Shown: positions 61,813-64,000 of the stretch, one piece after another
Layout of the letters: each line of letters begins with the position of its first letter
Numbering within the stretch: the first letter of the stretch is position 1
Assembly (NCBI RefSeq): GCF_029542625.1
Contig: NZ_CP120733.1
Coordinates: 3,286,001-3,350,000, forward strand
Reading direction: 5' to 3'
DNA from: Tepidibacter hydrothermalis
GTDB taxonomy: Bacteria > Bacillota > Clostridia > Peptostreptococcales > Peptostreptococcaceae
Length of the DNA: 64,000 nt
The notes under the pieces: model-generated
Told to the model about the DNA's origin: nothing
What the model saw: the letters and a program-made list of their open reading frames with translations, nothing else
Databases searched by the model: none
Position numbers and translations under genes: made by a program

Positions 61813-61945
61813 GATTACCTATACAATTCAATAATTTACCATTAAAGTATATCATAGTTCAATTTAAATTTTAAAATTCTACTTATAATATATTGTTTTT
61901 GTAGTAAAATAATACTTAATCTAATTAAATAAGTAGGTGATATAA

Positions 61946-62854
61946 TTGATTAAAAATATTGGATACGCTTGTATAAATACCCACTTAAAACCTCGAACAT
62001 TCAATGATTGTAGGCTTAATTCAATATACAAATACGGTATAAATTATCTAAGAGATAAAATAATAAACAATCTCTATCTAGTAAAAGATATTTTACTATG
62101 GAATATTAAAAACGATATATATATGTATAGAGTAAGCAGTAGATTAATTCCTCTCGTAACACATCCAGATGTTATAAATGACTTTGATTGGAATTGGAAA
62201 GAAGACGATGAAATATTAAATATTATGAAGGACATATCAGACATAGTTAAAAGTTACAATATAAGACTTTCTATGCATCCAGACCAGTTTACAGTTTTGA
62301 ACAGCCCTAATGAAAAAGTAGTTCAAAATAGTATAATAAATATAAAATACCACTACGATATACTTAAAAGACTATCTGGAAATGATATGATAATTCATAC
62401 AGGTGGAGTATATAATGATAAAAAATCTGCTTCTAAAAGATTTATACACGTTTTTAATTCATTAGAAGATAATTTAAAAAGTATGATAAGGCTTGAAAAT
62501 GATGATAAATCATTTACAGTTGAAGATGTTCTTTATATAAGTTCAAAAACACATATTCCAATAGTTCTAGATATTCATCATCATAAATGTAATAATCCTA
62601 ATAATATAGATATTCAAAATTATATATCTGCTATAGTAAATACATGGGAAAATACAAGTCTAATACCCAAGCTTCATATAAGTAGCGGGCGTGATAATAA
62701 ATTCGATAGAAAGCACAGTAACTATATAGATATACAAGACTTGAATTATCTTTTAAAGCTTATGAATAAATATAACTTTGATATGATGGTTGAAGCAAAA
62801 CAAAAAGATAAATCGGTACTTGAGATAATAAATATATTAAAAGACATTCCTTAA
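61946..62854 (+). CDS. uvsE: UV DNA damage endonuclease UvsE/UVDE
   Basis: A 302-aa TIM-barrel endonuclease that nicks DNA next to UV photoproducts in alternative excision repair. Metal-binding motifs: LSMHPDQFTVLNS, IIHTGGVYNDK, IRLENDDKSFTVEDV (Glu), VLDIHHHKC and KLHISSGRD. NIGYACIN begins the family's N-terminal signature. The start is TTG 61946 with AGTAGGTGA 7 nt upstream. It is monocistronic with its own terminator. Confidence 0.93.
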   Translation: MIKNIGYACINTHLKPRTFNDCRLNSIYKYGINYLRDKIINNLYLVKDILLWNIKNDIYMYRVSSRLIPLVTHPDVINDFDWNWKEDDEILNIMKDISDIVKSYNIRLSMHPDQFTVLNSPNEKVVQNSIINIKYHYDILKRLSGNDMIIHTGGVYNDKKSASKRFIHVFNSLEDNLKSMIRLENDDKSFTVEDVLYISSKTHIPIVLDIHHHKCNNPNNIDIQNYISAIVNTWENTSLIPKLHISSGRDNKFDRKHSNYIDIQDLNYLLKLMNKYNFDMMVEAKQKDKSVLEIINILKDIP

Positions 62855-62873
62855 TCATTAAGGAATGTCTTTC
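62840..62873. terminator. Bidirectional terminator between uvsE and the ClC channel gene
   Basis: AAAGACATTCCTTAATCATTAAGGAATGTCTTTC, symmetrical; the 5' arm includes the last uvsE codons. Confidence 0.85.
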
Positions 62874-62881
62874 AATATATC

Positions 62882-64000
62882 CTAACAGTTATTTACATTT
62901 TCTATAACGAAATCGCCTGCCATTTTTTTTAATTTATGCGTTATTTCTCCTGCTTCATCTTCATTTACAAGAGCTATTAAATAATCTCCCGCTGAAATAG
63001 TAGTTTTCCCTTTTGGTATTATTTCTACTTCTCCTCTTTTTATAGCTACTAATAAAGTATTGTGAGGCCAATTTATTTCTTTGACCATTTTACCATCCAG
63101 TTCAGTACCTAGACATACTGCAACTTCTAAAAGTATTTTTTTAGATTTATCTCCACGAAACTCATTATTTCCTTTTTTATGTAAAAGTCTTTCAAGTAAT
63201 GATTCATATATAGGTTCTGAATTTAATATATCAGTTACAATATATGCAATTATAGAAACAATAGTTAAAGGAAGTAGATGACTAAAAGATCCGGTCATCT
63301 CTGTAATCAAAATACTACCTGTAATAGGGGCTTTAACTATAGCTGTAAAATAGCCTGCCATGGCCAATATAATAAAATTACTTATATACTGACTATCCAT
63401 ATGAAAATACTTAACAATAACACTTCCATATAAATCCCCTGTTAATGCTCCAATTACTAGTAAAGGTAAAAATATTCCTCCAGGTGATCCTGATCCATAA
63501 CTGAACATTGTAAAAATAAACTTAACTATTAAAATAATACACACCATGTTTATTGTATACTTTCTTTCTACTAAAGAACCTATAAGTTCATGTCCTCCAC
63601 CTAATACCTGTGGTAAAAATAATCCTAGTATTCCTGCCATTAAAAATGGTATCATTGGTCTAAATTCAACAGGAAGCCACTTTTTTGAAGTATAAAAATC
63701 TTGTGTCTTCATAAGAGTTTTATTAAAAAATACACCAAATATACCTAATATTATTCCTAATATAATTAAATATATATATTGATTTAGAGGCAAAACATAA
63801 AGACGTCTAAAATCAAAAACTGGTTTTAAACCAAAAAAGTTCTTAGCTACAAAATCAGCTGTAAGTGATGCAGACATAGCTGATAATAAAACTAATGGAT
63901 AAAAGTTTTTATGAACTTCTTCTAATGCAAACATCACTCCAGCTAAAGGTGCATTGAATGCAGCCGCAAGACCCGCACTAGCTCCACTAGTAATTAAATA
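62882..64000 (-). CDS. ClC-family chloride channel/antiporter with C-terminal RCK_C domain (N-terminus cut by window)
   Basis: The C-terminal 373 codons of a ClC protein; the frame is open to the window edge, and the upstream codons read GASAGLAAAFNAPLAGVMFALEE, the conserved ClC helix F-G region, so the start lies beyond 64000. GSGSPGGIFLPLLVIGA is the N-region anion-binding motif (GxFxP). The last 75 residues (ELDGKMVKEINWP, GKTTISAGDYLIALVNEDEAGE) form a TrkA-C/RCK_C regulatory domain, a common ClC arrangement in Firmicutes. Transport stoichiometry (channel or H+/Cl- exchange) cannot be decided here. Confidence 0.92.
   Translation of the reverse strand, partial: YLITSGASAGLAAAFNAPLAGVMFALEEVHKNFYPLVLLSAMSASLTADFVAKNFFGLKPVFDFRRLYVLPLNQYIYLIILGIILGIFGVFFNKTLMKTQDFYTSKKWLPVEFRPMIPFLMAGILGLFLPQVLGGGHELIGSLVERKYTINMVCIILIVKFIFTMFSYGSGSPGGIFLPLLVIGALTGDLYGSVIVKYFHMDSQYISNFIILAMAGYFTAIVKAPITGSILITEMTGSFSHLLPLTIVSIIAYIVTDILNSEPIYESLLERLLHKKGNNEFRGDKSKKILLEVAVCLGTELDGKMVKEINWPHNTLLVAIKRGEVEIIPKGKTTISAGDYLIALVNEDEAGEITHKLKKMAGDFVIENVNNC

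Overview
The window is AT-rich DNA of a low-GC Gram-positive anaerobe. A clostridial chromosome, probably Peptostreptococcaceae, fits best. The grounds are the gene content (split MetH plus separate activation protein, LuxS, clostridial class II aldolases, a T-box ilv operon, an ECF sigma/anti-sigma/ABC operon), AAGGAGG-type ribosome sites, frequent TTG/GTG starts and AT-rich intergenic DNA. The species is an inference. Most genes lie on the minus strand; no rRNA, tRNA or CRISPR was seen.

Layout. 1-1.1 kb: the 3' part of a tyrosine recombinase, the edge of an integrated element lying to the left. 1.2-6.3 kb: RNA modification genes (RlmD, an RsuA-type pseudouridine synthase, a NOL1/NOP2/Sun methyltransferase) with a PHP phosphoesterase and a DUF1904 protein. 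6.5-8.7 kb: two class II fructose-bisphosphate aldolases of different lineages. 8.75-11.8 kb: an ABC importer behind a leader with a Phe-rich 18-codon peptide, mutually exclusive hairpins and two terminators. 11.8-16.4 kb: hypothetical membrane proteins, a nucleotidase and a DMT transporter. 16.5-21.1 kb: a SAM-riboswitch operon metF-metH-metH activation protein-luxS, which recycles homocysteine to methionine. 21.1-30.1 kb: a GH26-like hydrolase, an ABC exporter, a DUF4184 protein, and an ECF sigma/anti-sigma/ABC operon. 30.4-34.2 kb: adenosine deaminase, a chemoreceptor, a cupin and a tiny unit encoding a 37-aa membrane peptide behind a structured leader.

34.5-43.5 kb: a maltodextrin regulon (two GH13 glucosidases, MalEFG, MsmK-type ATPase, LacI-type regulator) with four matching LacI-type operators. 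43.7-50.7 kb: an APC permease and the ilvN-ilvC-ilvD-ilvB operon behind a T-box with a probable Ile specifier. 50.8-55.1 kb: a GGDEF-EAL protein, then an unusual acetyltransferase-aminotransferase fusion beside a PlsY-like acyltransferase. 55.4-64 kb: a phosphoesterase, a small alarmone synthetase, an MBL hydrolase, a lipid kinase, small proteins, UV endonuclease UvsE and a ClC channel cut by the window end.

The intergenic DNA carries two notable repeat families. The first is a palindrome of about 200 bp with an invariant GTCTGACC near its apex: six full copies, all in one orientation, plus a half copy and a collapsed copy that now forms a terminator. The second is an element of about 70 bp with the core GTTGGCGA, found three times, each time just upstream of a gene in the sense direction. 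The predicted Phe attenuator and the palindrome family are the observations most worth following up.
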